Source: Tractidigestivibacter scatoligenes
GTDB lineage: Bacteria > Actinomycetota > Coriobacteriia > Coriobacteriales > Atopobiaceae
DNA length: 64,000 bases
Reading direction: 5' to 3'
NCBI RefSeq assembly: GCF_001494635.1
Contig: NZ_LOJF01000001.1
Coordinates: forward strand, 1 to 64,000
This document shows, one piece after another, positions 29,342 to 40,725 of this stretch. Each line of letters opens with the position of its first letter. The stretch's first letter is position 1. Below the pieces are notes generated by a model. It made no database searches, was not told where the DNA came from, and worked only from the letters and a program-made list of their open reading frames with translations. The position numbers were made by a program, and so were the translations under genes.

Positions 29342-29839
29342 CTAGGCGCCCTCTGCGCCTACAAGCGCGAGCAGATCTGCCGGACACAGTGCCGGCACAG
29401 GGGCGTGGCGGAGTAGGGCCTGGTCCGAGGTCACGAGCCAGTCTGCCTTCGAACGGGTTACTGCTGCCATGACCAGGCAATCCTCGACATCGTGGTGTAC
29501 ACGCAGGTAGCGTTCGGCAAGCCAGAGGTCGGATTCATCTGCCCCAACAGCCGTGGCAATGGTCCGCAGGTTTGCCAAGCAGTCCAGCGAGAAATCCCTA
29601 GCAACGGCCGCGGTCTCTTGGTCCACCTGACGTCCCATGCGTCTGAACTGCTCTTTGGCACTCGCCTGCAGGATGTAGGCAAGGTCTTGGAGCGAACCCA
29701 TCGCGTAAAGCAGACGGGCCTCTGACTCCTGGGCATATGTAAGCAAGCGAACGGCATCGGCATGCCCCGGTCTAAAGGGCAGGTAGCTGTCGAGCCAGAC
29801 GTTTGTGTCCAGCAGCAGGACATGCGGTGTTGCGCTCAC
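29342..29839 (-). CDS. PIN-domain toxin (VapC-like ribonuclease)
   Basis: About 165 aa. Acidic residues expected for the Mg2+ site are present: Asp11 in LLLDTNVWLD, Glu/Asp in HHDVEDCLVMAAV and Asp in VTSDQALL. GTG start at 29839 overlaps the antitoxin stop as GTGA; the upstream frame is antisense of nothing conserved and is rejected. Expected to cleave tRNA or other RNA when free of its antitoxin. Confidence 0.83.
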   Translation of the reverse strand: MSATPHVLLLDTNVWLDSYLPFRPGHADAVRLLTYAQESEARLLYAMGSLQDLAYILQASAKEQFRRMGRQVDQETAAVARDFSLDCLANLRTIATAVGADESDLWLAERYLRVHHDVEDCLVMAAVTRSKADWLVTSDQALLRHAPVPALCPADLLALVGAEGA

Positions 29840-30210
29840 TGGGTGCCACCGCCAAAGCGCGCGAGCAGCTCCTTCTCGAGCAGTTCCGCGTCCGAGCTGT
29901 GTGGCGTGGCATCCTTCTCGGCAGCGTTCGCGTCGAGGCCCAAGCGACCGCATGCAGCCGAGAAGAGGCCCCATCCCTGGTGGAGGGGGTTCTCGTTAGG
30001 GCTTTGGTCTGTCCCAGAAGCAGGCACAGTAACAGCGAAGAGCTGCTCAAGGGCATCAATACCCGCGGGACCCGACGCCGCAAGCCGCCATACGGCGCGC
30101 ACGGCCTGAGTTGGGCTCACGCCCATCGCGGCAAGGCCCGCATCGCCAGCATCTCTCAACGCCTTGTCCATGCGCACATTGATCTGCACAGATGCTGCGG
30201 TGTTTGACAT
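29836..30210 (-). CDS. RelB/DinJ-type antitoxin
   Basis: 124 aa. The N-terminus (SVQINVRMDKALRDAGDAGL, then MGVSPTQAVRAVWRLAA) is the ribbon-helix-helix DNA-binding pattern of RelB/DinJ antitoxins. The acidic C-terminal part would neutralise the PIN toxin encoded immediately downstream. ATG 30210 follows GGAGGCAAG. A TATACT -10-like hexamer lies near 30240-30245 on the minus strand. Pairing a RelB-type antitoxin with a PIN toxin is a mixed combination. Confidence 0.78.
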   Translation of the reverse strand: MSNTAASVQINVRMDKALRDAGDAGLAAMGVSPTQAVRAVWRLAASGPAGIDALEQLFAVTVPASGTDQSPNENPLHQGWGLFSAACGRLGLDANAAEKDATPHSSDAELLEKELLARFGGGTQ

Positions 30211-30361
30211 GACTTGCCTCCAAAGCGCTGTTGCTAGACAGTATAGCATAGTGCTGCGCTGAGGTCGCCTTACGGCACATGTGCTACGCTTTGAGAAGCA
30301 TTTACGACTACCAGACAGACCCGCGCGGCCTTGCTCCGCACGTATCACCAGAAGAGGACAC

Positions 30362-31147
30362 ATGATGGCAGACACCACTCGCAGCCTGCGCTTTGTTTCA
30401 TGGAACGTAAACGGCCTTCGCGCCGTGCTCAAAAAGGAGCCCAGCTTCATCCAGATCTTCGACACGCTGGGCGCAGATGTCTTTGCCCTGCAAGAGACCA
30501 AGCTCCAGGAGGGCCAGGTCAAGCTTGACCTTCCCGGCTACCACCAGTACTGGAGCTATGCCGAGCGCAAGGGCTACTCGGGCACGGCCGTCTTCACGCG
30601 CGAGGAGCCGCTGCAGGTTGTGCGCACGATTGGCTCGCCCGTGGCCGACGACGAGGGCCGCGTGTGCGCGCTTGAGTTCCCCAAGCTGTGGTTTGTCGAC
30701 GTGTACACGCCAAACTCCAAGAACGGCCTTGCGCGCCTGGACGAGCGCATGGAGTGGGATGCGCGCTACCGCGACTTTCTCACCGAGCTTGCCCAAGACA
30801 AGCCGGTTGTGACCTGCGGCGACTTTAACGTGGCACATGAGGAGATCGACCTTGCGCGCCCCGATGACAACCACGAGAGCGCGGGCTTCTCGGACGAGGA
30901 GCGCGAGAGCTTCACCAAGCTGCTTGAGAGCGGGCTTGTGGACACGTTCCGCGAGCGCCATCCGGACCTTGCCGGTGCGTACAGCTGGTGGAGCTACCGC
31001 ATGCGCGCCCGCGAGCGGGGCATCGGCTGGCGCATCGACTACTTCCTGGTCTCCCCGCAGCTCATGCCCAAGGTGACCGGCACGGCCATCCTGGACGACG
31101 TGTACGGATCGGATCACTGCCCCATCGAGCTGGAGTTGGAGCTGTAG
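30362..31147 (+). CDS. xth: Exodeoxyribonuclease III (AP endonuclease)
   Basis: About 261 aa, exonuclease-endonuclease-phosphatase fold. Catalytic motifs in order: WNVNGLRA, LQETKLQ (metal Glu), DVYTPNS, CGDFNVAHEEID, GWRIDYFLVS and GSDHCPI (catalytic His). Repairs abasic sites. Start ATG 30362 after AGAGGAC; the 27 residues upstream lack support. ATG 30365 is nearly equivalent. Divergent from the toxin-antitoxin pair. Confidence 0.94.
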   Translation: MMADTTRSLRFVSWNVNGLRAVLKKEPSFIQIFDTLGADVFALQETKLQEGQVKLDLPGYHQYWSYAERKGYSGTAVFTREEPLQVVRTIGSPVADDEGRVCALEFPKLWFVDVYTPNSKNGLARLDERMEWDARYRDFLTELAQDKPVVTCGDFNVAHEEIDLARPDDNHESAGFSDEERESFTKLLESGLVDTFRERHPDLAGAYSWWSYRMRARERGIGWRIDYFLVSPQLMPKVTGTAILDDVYGSDHCPIELELEL

Positions 31148-31178
31148 GGCGGCCTCCGGCGGCCGTTTGGTCGGCGAA

Positions 31179-31202
31179 GGGGCGCTCGCGGGGAGCGGCC
31201 CC
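31179..31202. terminator. GC hairpin between convergent xth and feoAB
   Basis: GGGGCGCTC (31179-31187) pairs with GAGCGGCCCC (31193-31202) with one bulge. No U-run on either side, but the location between converging genes suits a bidirectional stop. Confidence 0.45.
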
Positions 31203-31206
31203 GGGC

Positions 31207-33564
31207 TTACGCTAAACCAAGCAGCACCCCGATGACGTGCACGGCAAACGCCACCACCCATGCCACGCCACACTGGAGCAGTACCACGTACAGCGCGTAG
31301 CGGCCGTTGAGCTCGTTACGCACCGCGGTGATGGCCGCCACGCACGGCGTGTAGAGCAGCACGAATACCAGGAACACAAAGGCCGAGAAGGGCGTGAAGA
31401 GCGTGGCCAGCGCGGCGGGGGTATCGCCCACGAGCACGGTGAGCGTTGCCACGACGGACTCCTTGGCGGCAAAGCCGGTCACCAGCGCCGTGGAGGCACG
31501 CCAATCACCAAAGCCCAGCGGCGCAAAGATGGGCGAGATGGCCGAGCCCATGATGGCAAGCAGGCTCTGCGACTGGTCGGACACCATGTTGAGACGCACG
31601 TCAAAGGTCTGCAGGAACCAGATGGCAACGCTTGCCAGGAAGATGATCGTAAACGCCCTGGTGAGGAAGTCCTTCGCCTTGTCCCAAGCCAGGCGAAGCG
31701 TGGTTCCGGCACTGGGCATGCGGTAATTCGGGAGCTCCATCACGAAGGGCACCGGCTCGCCCTTGAAGGCCGTGTGCTTGAGGACCAGCGCCACCAGCAC
31801 GCCAACGAGCATGCCAATCACGTAGAGCGAGACCATCACGAGCGGCGCGCCCTTTGAGAAGAACGCGGCGCACAGCAGGGTGTAGACCGGCAGCTTGGCC
31901 GAGCAGCTCATGAACGGCGTGAGCATGATGGTCATCTTGCGGTCGTGCTCCGAGGGCAGCGTGCGCGTTGCCATGATGGCCGGCACCGAGCAGCCAAAGC
32001 CCACCAGCATGGGGACAAAGCTTCGGCCAGAAAGGCCAATCTTTCTCAGCAGCTTGTCCATCACAAAGGCCACGCGCGCCATGTAGCCGGAATCCTCGAG
32101 GATCGACAGTAGGATGAACAGCGTCACAATGATGGGGAGAAACGAGACGACCGTGCCTACGCCGGTAATCACGCCGTCAATGACCAGCGAGTGAATCACG
32201 GGGTTCACGCCTGCGGCGGTGAGCGCAGCGTCGATGGCACCGGAAGCCGCGTCAACACCTGTGGCCATGAGGTCCGAGAGGTTGCCGCCAATGAGGTCGA
32301 ACGTGAGCCAGAACACCACGACCATGATGCCAATGAAGCACGGGATGGCCGTGAAGCGCCCGGTGAGCACGCGGTCGATGCGCGCGGAGCGCTCGTGCTC
32401 GCGACTCTCCTGCGGCTTCTTGACGCAGCGGGCGCAGATGGACTCGATGAACGAGAAGCGCATGTCGGCGAGAGCCGCAAGGCGATCTGAGCCGGACTCC
32501 TCCTCCATCTGAGAGATGATGTGCTCTACGGCGTCGAGCTCGTTCTTCTCGAGACCAAGCGCCTTGATGACCAGCTCGTCGCCCTCGATGAGCTTGGTCG
32601 CGGCGTAGCGGTCGGGCAGGCCGGCGCGCTCCGCGTGGTCGGAGACGAGCTCGCCGATGGCGTGAATGCAGCGGTGGACGGCGCCGCCATCGGGACCGTC
32701 CGGGCGGCAGAAGTCAATGCGACCCGGACGCTCGCGATAGCGGGCAACGTGGATGGCATGCTCGACCAGCTCGTCCACGCCCTCGTCCTTGGCGGCGGAG
32801 ATGGGGACCACCGGCACGCCCAGGAAGGACTCCAAGCCGTTCACATCCACGGATCCGCCGTTCTCCGTGACCTCGTCCATCATGTTGAGGGCCACGACCA
32901 TGGGAACGTCGAGCTCCATGAGCTGCGTAGTGAGGTAGAGATTGCGCTCGATGTTGGTGGCGTCAACGATGTTGATGATCGCGTCGGGCTTCGAGTCGAT
33001 GATGAACTGACGGCTCACGACCTCCTCGCCTGTGTAGGGCGAGAGCGAGTAGATGCCCGGAAGGTCCGTGACGGTTGCCTCGGGGTGGCTACGCATCTGG
33101 CCGTCCTTGCGGTCGACGGTGACGCCGGGGAAGTTGCCCACGTGCTGGTTAGAGCCAGTAAGCTGGTTGAAGAGCGTGGTCTTTCCGCAGTTCTGGTTGC
33201 CAGCCAGAGCAAACGTGAGGGGCTTGCCCGCCGGAACCACCTTCCCCGCGGCGCGGGGACGAAGCTTTCTCTCGCCGATGGCCGGGTGGCTCGTGACGCC
33301 CGAGGCCACCTGCAGCCGGACCTTCTCATGCGCATCATGGACGTTCTCAAGCGAGATCTGGGCCGCGTCTGCTGCGCGGATGGTGAGCTCGTAGCCTCGC
33401 AGGCGAATCTCAAGCGGGTCTCCCATGGGTGCGTACTTGACCATGGTGACCTCGGTACCCGGCGTGAGGCCCATATCAAAGATGTGCTGACGCAGGGACT
33501 TCTCGTCGCAGTCTACCGAGCGAACGACGGCGTCCTTGCCAATCTCGAGCGTATCGAGTGTCAT
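31207..33564 (-). CDS. feoB: FeoA-FeoB fusion ferrous iron transporter
   Basis: 785 aa. Residues 1-75 form a FeoA-like SH3 domain (LRQHIFDMGLTPGTEV, MGDPLEIRLRGYELTIR). The FeoB G domain follows with P-loop GNQNCGKTT (about 122-130), then G2/G3 region VGNFPGVTV and DLPGIYSLSPY, and NMMDE. The C-terminal half has about ten membrane helices with the Gate motifs around SCSAKLPVYTLL and YTPCVAA. Imports Fe2+ under anaerobic conditions. The fused FeoA replaces a separate gene. A DtxR-like site lies upstream. Confidence 0.95.
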   Translation of the reverse strand: MTLDTLEIGKDAVVRSVDCDEKSLRQHIFDMGLTPGTEVTMVKYAPMGDPLEIRLRGYELTIRAADAAQISLENVHDAHEKVRLQVASGVTSHPAIGERKLRPRAAGKVVPAGKPLTFALAGNQNCGKTTLFNQLTGSNQHVGNFPGVTVDRKDGQMRSHPEATVTDLPGIYSLSPYTGEEVVSRQFIIDSKPDAIINIVDATNIERNLYLTTQLMELDVPMVVALNMMDEVTENGGSVDVNGLESFLGVPVVPISAAKDEGVDELVEHAIHVARYRERPGRIDFCRPDGPDGGAVHRCIHAIGELVSDHAERAGLPDRYAATKLIEGDELVIKALGLEKNELDAVEHIISQMEEESGSDRLAALADMRFSFIESICARCVKKPQESREHERSARIDRVLTGRFTAIPCFIGIMVVVFWLTFDLIGGNLSDLMATGVDAASGAIDAALTAAGVNPVIHSLVIDGVITGVGTVVSFLPIIVTLFILLSILEDSGYMARVAFVMDKLLRKIGLSGRSFVPMLVGFGCSVPAIMATRTLPSEHDRKMTIMLTPFMSCSAKLPVYTLLCAAFFSKGAPLVMVSLYVIGMLVGVLVALVLKHTAFKGEPVPFVMELPNYRMPSAGTTLRLAWDKAKDFLTRAFTIIFLASVAIWFLQTFDVRLNMVSDQSQSLLAIMGSAISPIFAPLGFGDWRASTALVTGFAAKESVVATLTVLVGDTPAALATLFTPFSAFVFLVFVLLYTPCVAAITAVRNELNGRYALYVVLLQCGVAWVVAFAVHVIGVLLGLA

Positions 33565-33624
33565 TGCTCTCCTTGCGAAGGCCGCCGGACGCGGGCGCCT
33601 TGCGGCCGATTGGGGGTTTCAGTC

Positions 33625-33639
33625 TGTTTGGGCTAACTT
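33625..33639 (-). promoter_or_regulatory. Possible DtxR/IdeR box upstream of feoAB
   Basis: Minus strand AAGTTAGCCCAAACA matches 11 of 15 positions of the classic iron-box core AGGTTAGCCTAACCT, about 60 bp upstream of the feoAB start. A DtxR-type regulator is encoded in this window. The left half-site is strong and the right half weak. Confidence 0.5.
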
Positions 33640-33693
33640 TACCCCGTTTGGAGAGCGCGTGTGCTGGCGAGCGCGGTGGCGAGAAGGCCTCCC

Positions 33694-34752
33694 CTATTCC
33701 GCCATAGGACCTATCGCGGACTCGACAACGCCGGCAAACGTGGCAGCGTCGCGGCAGGCGACAAGCTCCTGGGGGAAGTGCACCTCGTCAAACAGGGCAT
33801 CTGCGGCCTCGTGATGGCCCACAAGCGACGAGACGTGCGCGTCCGAGCCAAACGAGACGCTCACGCCCAGCTCGGCGCAACGCTCGACAATCTGGCGGCA
33901 CCGCTTGTAGGAGCCCGCACGCTTCTGCGCGATGAGGCTCGACTCGTTGACCTCGATGAGCTTGCCGTGCTCCTTGACGGCACCAAGCACCGTATCCAGG
34001 TCAAAGTCGAGGCCCGTGCGACCAACGTGACCAAGGATAAGCACCTTGGGGTCCTCAAGAACGCGCAGGTACATCCGGGTGATCTGCTCGCGCGAGGCGC
34101 CCTCGGTGAAGTCCTTGTTGTGGACGCTCGCAATCACGTAGTCACACTGCGCGAATGCCATCTTCTTGAGGCTGTGGGGATGGCGATACGCGCTGCCATT
34201 GCTCCCCTTGTCGAAGAAGATGTCGTGGCCAAAGATGTTGCCGTCGAGGTCGATGATGTCCGCCTCGCAGCCGCGGAGCAGGCGCACCCCGTGCCACCTG
34301 CGTGGCCAGGCCCACAGGTTGAGAAAGTACTGCCAGTCCTGGATGGTCTGCTGAGAAAACAGCATGCTTGAGTAGTGGTCGGTGACACCGAGAAGCTCCA
34401 TGCCCTGGGCGGCAGCGGCGCGAACATCCTCCTCGAGCGTCGAGTACGCATGGCGCGAGAAGAGCGTGTGGCAGTGCGTGTCGCAGAGGATTTGCCTGCC
34501 GGGGGTTGGCCGGAGTGCGGAGGCCGCCGGTGCGGGGACGGCGGCGGATCCAGCAGCGTTCGCTCGCGGCTGGCCAAGACCGAACGACGTCCGGGGCGAG
34601 GCCTGGTAGGCGTCACAGGCCGCCGTGTCCTTCTCGACCGCACGGAGCTTCTCGCCGGGGCGCTCGCACACGTTGCGCGTGCGCACGATACCCGTGCGTT
34701 CTCCAAAGAAGATGCAGTCTCCGCAGGTGTTCCCAGACGTGCGAGGCGTCAT
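33694..34752 (-). CDS. PHP-domain phosphoesterase with N-terminal cysteine cluster
   Basis: 352 aa. The C-terminal part (about 88-350) is a PHP domain of the YcdX type: DTHCHTLFSRHA, GVTDHYS, GCEADI, ASVHN, GHVGR, EVNESS and GSDAHV supply the trinuclear metal site. The first 50 residues carry Cys10, Cys13, Cys29 and Cys46, spaced like a small zinc or Fe-S module, joined by a Pro/Ala linker. Probably a phosphatase; substrate unknown. ATG 34752 after AGGAGGGGG. Confidence 0.85.
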   Translation of the reverse strand: MTPRTSGNTCGDCIFFGERTGIVRTRNVCERPGEKLRAVEKDTAACDAYQASPRTSFGLGQPRANAAGSAAVPAPAASALRPTPGRQILCDTHCHTLFSRHAYSTLEEDVRAAAAQGMELLGVTDHYSSMLFSQQTIQDWQYFLNLWAWPRRWHGVRLLRGCEADIIDLDGNIFGHDIFFDKGSNGSAYRHPHSLKKMAFAQCDYVIASVHNKDFTEGASREQITRMYLRVLEDPKVLILGHVGRTGLDFDLDTVLGAVKEHGKLIEVNESSLIAQKRAGSYKRCRQIVERCAELGVSVSFGSDAHVSSLVGHHEAADALFDEVHFPQELVACRDAATFAGVVESAIGPMAE

Positions 34753-34825
34753 GCTCGGCCCCCTCCTGGCAGGTTTATGTGCGGCGGACGCACACCCGGT
34801 GTGGGAGTACGCCCGCCGCAGACAC

Positions 34826-35999
34826 TTACTTGTAGCTCTCGGCCAACTTCTTCCATGCGGGCATGGAGTTCACGATGGTCTCGTAGCTCACGCAGTAGCC
34901 AATGCGCACCCAACCCGTGCAGCCAAAGCTATCGGACGGGACGGGCAGGAGCTCGAGGGACTTTGCGCGCTCGAAGAACGCGTTGGCGTCGGGCTCGAGG
35001 GCCTTGACCCACAGGTAGAAGGCGCCCTGCGGCTCGATGTAGTGGTAGCCCAGCTCGGAGAGGCCGCGGGTGAGCGCCTCGCGGTTGCGCGCGTAGGCAT
35101 CAACATCGGAGGGCACGTCGCAGCAGTCGGCAATCACGCGCTGGAAGAGCGCGGGCGCGCAGACGAAGCCCAGCGAGCGGCCGGCGCCCGCGATGGCGGG
35201 AACAAGTCGGTCGTGGTCGGGGTTGGTGGGTGGCACGAGCACCCAGCCTATGCGCTCGCCAGGAAGCGAGAGGCTCTTGGAGTACGAGTAGCAAACCAGC
35301 GTGCGGTCGTAGATTGCCGGGACCCAGGGGACCTCCACGCCGTAGGAGATCTCGCGGTAGGGCTCGTCGGCCACAAGGTAGATGGCGGTACCGAGGGCAT
35401 CCTCGCGCTCGTGCAGGACGTCTGCCAGCGCGGCAAGGTTCTGCGCCGAGTAGACCGAGCCCACGGGGTTGTTGGGCGAGTTGATCACGACGGCCTTCGT
35501 GCGCGGGGTGACGGCGGCACGCACGGCCTCGGTGTCAATCTGGAAGGTCTCGGGGTCTGCCATGACCTCGACGCATGTGGCGCCGGCGGTCTCAATCCAT
35601 ACGCGGTACTCGGGGAAGTACGGGGCAATCACGATGACCTCGTCGCCAGGGTTGACCACCGCGTGGAAGCTGATGGAGAGCGACGCCGCCGCACCGCAGG
35701 TGAGATAGAGGTCGCCGGCGGCAGCGGTGTTCTCGCCATAGCGACGGCAGAGCGACGCGGCGAGCTTCTCGCGAACAAAGGGCAGGCCAGCGGCCGGGGT
35801 GTAGCTGTGGAGCTGCGTGGGCGGCAGCTGGAGCGAGCGCTCGATGGACTCGCGGACCGCGTCCGGCGAGGGGATCGACGGGTTGCCCAGGCTGAAGTCA
35901 AAGACGTTCTCAGCGCCAATCTGCGCCTTGCGCGCGGCGCCGTAGGCGGCAATCTCGCGGATGGACGACTTGGACGCCCCGTAGGCGTAGTTCTTCTCG

Positions 36000-36010
<11 letters not shown>
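34826..36010 (-). CDS. Class I/II PLP-dependent aminotransferase
   Basis: 394 aa fold-type I aminotransferase. The PLP lysine lies in CYSYSKSLSLPGERIG. Other landmarks: SLGNPSIPSPD, NSPNNPVGSVYS, LVADEPYRE and the C-terminal arginine region GWVRIGYCVS. Substrate is probably aspartate or an aromatic/branched amino acid; not decidable by eye. ATG 36010 lies inside the last codons of ftsH (11-bp overlap) with AGAGAGGAAC as RBS, so expression is coupled to ftsH. Confidence 0.9.
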
Positions 36011-38042
<2,032 letters not shown>

Positions 38043-38081
38043 GAAAACGTCTCCTTGCGATTGCTTTCTGGGGCCGGGGCG

Positions 38082-38633
38082 CTACTTGGTGTAAACCTCA
38101 GGCTTGAGGATGCCCACGTAGGGCAGGTTGCGGTAGCGCTCGGCGTAGTCCAGGCCATAGCCCACCACAAAGGCGTCGGGCACGTGCGCGCCCACGTAGC
38201 GCGGGGTGACGGCCGGCGTGTGGTTGGGAATGTCCTTGATCGAGAAGGCCGCGATCTCGATGGACGCGGGTTTTCTCGACTGCAGGAGCTTCACCAGGTA
38301 GGACAGGGTAAGACCGGAGTCGAGAATGTCCTCGGCCACAATGACGTGGCGCCCCTCGACCTTTGTGTCCAGGTCCTTCACGATGCGCACCACGCCCGAG
38401 CTCTTGACGCCGTCGCCGTAGCTGCTCACGGCCATGAAGTCCACCGAGCACGGCACGGTGATGGCGCGCATGAGGTCTGCGGTGAAGACGAAGGCCCCAC
38501 GCAGGACGGCCACGATGAGCGGGTTCTTGTCGGCGTAGTCCTCGGAGATCTGACGCCCCATGCGGGACACGATCCGGTGGATGTCCTCCTCGCTCAGGAC
38601 GACGCTCTCCACGTCAGGATGCATCTCTGCCAT
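38082..38633 (-). CDS. hpt: Hypoxanthine phosphoribosyltransferase
   Basis: 183 aa purine salvage enzyme converting hypoxanthine/guanine and PRPP to IMP/GMP. The PRPP loop is VIVAEDILDSGLTLSYL, the N-terminal diphosphate loop VAVLRGAFVF, and the base-binding end contains VGYGLDYAERYRNLPYVG. Sits between tilS and ftsH as in many Firmicutes and Actinobacteria. Confidence 0.95.
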   Translation of the reverse strand: MAEMHPDVESVVLSEEDIHRIVSRMGRQISEDYADKNPLIVAVLRGAFVFTADLMRAITVPCSVDFMAVSSYGDGVKSSGVVRIVKDLDTKVEGRHVIVAEDILDSGLTLSYLVKLLQSRKPASIEIAAFSIKDIPNHTPAVTPRYVGAHVPDAFVVGYGLDYAERYRNLPYVGILKPEVYTK

Positions 38634-38687
38634 TGCGATCCTCCACTCCCGACGGGCGCTCGCCGCGCTTCTCGGCCTGCGCGCCGT

Positions 38688-40223
38688 CTATGCTGTTCGG
38701 AGACTCAATTCTAGCAAGTGTGAGGTGCGTGGCGTGCAGCGAGCGCGCTCGTCGGCCCTGATTCCTGCAACCCACACCACGGGGCCGGTGGGCGAGGTGC
38801 GCACCACGGGCACCAGCGGGCGCTCGGCCGCCGGGATGCGGGCCTCGTTGAGAAGGTCGGAGACCTTCTTAGACTGGCCGTGCATGCCCAGGGGGCACAG
38901 GACGTCGCCCGGGTGCGGGGAGTCGACCCAGAGCCGGCCGCCCAGGTTGGCGTCGATGCCACAGGCAGAAGCATCGAGAAGAACCGAGGTGCCGGCCCAC
39001 TCGCGGCCGTGCGAGAGGGCAAGCGCCGGGATGTCCGCGCCGTCCGGCGCCGGAAGGAGGCGCGCCGAGAGGTGCGTGGACGCGCGGCCCGGGCGCGGGT
39101 CCCCCAGGGGGAGCTCGCCGGGGACCTCCAGCCAGCCGGCGAAGTCGCCGGCCTTTGGCGCGTGGGCACGCAGGAAGAGCAGGCCGTACTCGACGCGAGC
39201 CTCCGCGCCCATGGGGATGGACGCCGAGCCGGTGCCTGCCGCGACGAGCGAGAGCACCTGGGCGATGTGGCGCGCCTCAAGACGGGCCTCGGGGCAGACC
39301 TCGAGGATGGCCGCGCGCACCACGCGTCGGGCGATTGCGACCTCACAGGCAGAGAGGCGCGCGGCGTCCAGCGCGAGGGCGCCCTCCCCCGTGCGGCGCG
39401 TGAGGTCGCGCAGGGTGCGCGCGGCGACGGCGGTGAGGTAGGCGTCCTCGTCCGAGAGGATGTCGCAGGTGGTCGAGAGGCTTGCCACCACGCGCGGGTT
39501 TCTCCGTTCAAGCACCGGCATAACCTCGTGGCGCACGTAAGCGCGCAGGTAGCGCGTGTCGGCGTTTGTGTCGTCCTCGCGCCACACGATGCCGCGCATG
39601 CGCAGGAACTCGCAGAGCTCGTCATGCGTGCGGTCGAGCAGCGGGCGAACCACGCGGTTGCGTCGGCGAGGGATGGACGAGAGACCCGAGGCGCCGGTGC
39701 CGCGGATGGCGTTCATCACGAAGGTCTCGGCGCGGTCGTTGGCCGTGTGGGCAGTGAGGATGCGCGCGGCCGAGCGAGGCGTGCCAAGCTGGGCCGAGAG
39801 CTCGTTGGCCAAGCGGGTGGCTTCGCTGTAGCGCACCTCTCGGCCGGCATTCTCTACGTTGCCGTCCGGGGACGCCGCTGCCAGCGCGGCCACGTCCACG
39901 CGGCGGATGGTGCAGGGGATGCCGTAGCGGGCGGCGAGGTCACGAACAAACTCCTCGTCCTCGTCGGCGTCGATGCCGCGCAGGCGATGGTTCACGTGAA
40001 GCACGTGGAGGCGCTCGCGGGCGATGCGTGCGCGGCCGCGGCCGTCTTCGATGTTCAGCGCGGAGGTTGCCGCCAGCACCAGAAGGGCTGTGGAGTCCGC
40101 GCCGCCGGAGACCATGAGGATAACGGGAGCGCGCAGAGCGTCGTCGGTGCTGCGGGACGGTCGCTCGAAGGGGCTGCCGGAGCCGGCGTCCCCCGAGCCG
40201 TATCTACGAGCAACGCTTGGCAT
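38688..40223 (-). CDS. tilS: tRNA(Ile)-lysidine synthetase
   Basis: About 511 aa. N-type ATP pyrophosphatase P-loop VSGGADSTALL (about 38-48), then LHVNHRLRG and AHTANDRAET, and a C-terminal substrate-recognition domain. It converts C34 of tRNA-Ile(CAU) to lysidine, an essential decoding change. ATG 40223 follows GGGAGGAAAT. The longer upstream frame reads through hairpin element A and is spurious. A 25-30-residue basic/Gly-rich leader precedes the catalytic core. Confidence 0.93.
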   Translation of the reverse strand: MPSVARRYGSGDAGSGSPFERPSRSTDDALRAPVILMVSGGADSTALLVLAATSALNIEDGRGRARIARERLHVLHVNHRLRGIDADEDEEFVRDLAARYGIPCTIRRVDVAALAAASPDGNVENAGREVRYSEATRLANELSAQLGTPRSAARILTAHTANDRAETFVMNAIRGTGASGLSSIPRRRNRVVRPLLDRTHDELCEFLRMRGIVWREDDTNADTRYLRAYVRHEVMPVLERRNPRVVASLSTTCDILSDEDAYLTAVAARTLRDLTRRTGEGALALDAARLSACEVAIARRVVRAAILEVCPEARLEARHIAQVLSLVAAGTGSASIPMGAEARVEYGLLFLRAHAPKAGDFAGWLEVPGELPLGDPRPGRASTHLSARLLPAPDGADIPALALSHGREWAGTSVLLDASACGIDANLGGRLWVDSPHPGDVLCPLGMHGQSKKVSDLLNEARIPAAERPLVPVVRTSPTGPVVWVAGIRADERARCTPRTSHLLELSLRTA

Positions 40224-40344
40224 GTGCGATTTCCTCCCTTCGGGTGCGTACGGTGCCGGCGCGGTGCCGGCGCGCGCGATTACGCGCACGATTCTACCCC
40301 GTCGCACCCCACGACCAACGGCGACCGCCCGGCCCGCTCCCTCG

Positions 40345-40441
40345 AAAGTGAACACGTTTTCGGTTGCAACAACATCGTGCTGCTCGCCAACTGGGGTTTT
40401 GGCCACATCATCCCAGCCGGATTGAATTCGTGTTCACTTTT
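40345..40441. repeat. Hairpin element A (97 bp, GTGAACACG type)
   Basis: AAAGTGAACACG (from 40345) pairs with CGTGTTCACTTT (to 40440); inner arm positions are partly mismatched (TTTTC against GAATTC). Plus-strand loop contains CTCGCCAACTGGGGTTTTGG. Located upstream of tilS. Confidence 0.88.
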
Positions 40442-40725
40442 CGTGAGGGAACGCGGGCTTTCGACGGCCAGGCGATAAAGTTCGGAGCGGCTGAGTCCAG
40501 CAGCTATTAGTGTGGCGAAACGATGGTATTTCTCGCGCAAGCCACGACGTACATTTTCGCGCCAAGGAGACGCCGAGAAGGGCCAGACAAGCGCCAAGTG
40601 AACGGTTTATTCTGACGGCTTTGGGATCTGGGGCATAAAAACACACCTTCGTGACATTATTTCTCGCCACCATCGCCCTTTGGCCCCAAAACGGCCCCTC
40701 CCAATCTGACACATGTGAGGCGCAT

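Noticed and set aside
38688-40406. Extended TilS start including ENVFTF sequence
   Set aside because: The extra 61 codons are a translation of hairpin A plus Arg-rich linker; the ATG at 40223 has a strong ribosome-binding site.
40280-40597. Minus-strand 105-codon frame containing WRENVRRGLREKYHRFAT
   Set aside because: It reads through hairpin A, has no convincing ribosome-binding site, and no family was recognised. Possibly a gene remnant, so only mentioned under the gap entry.
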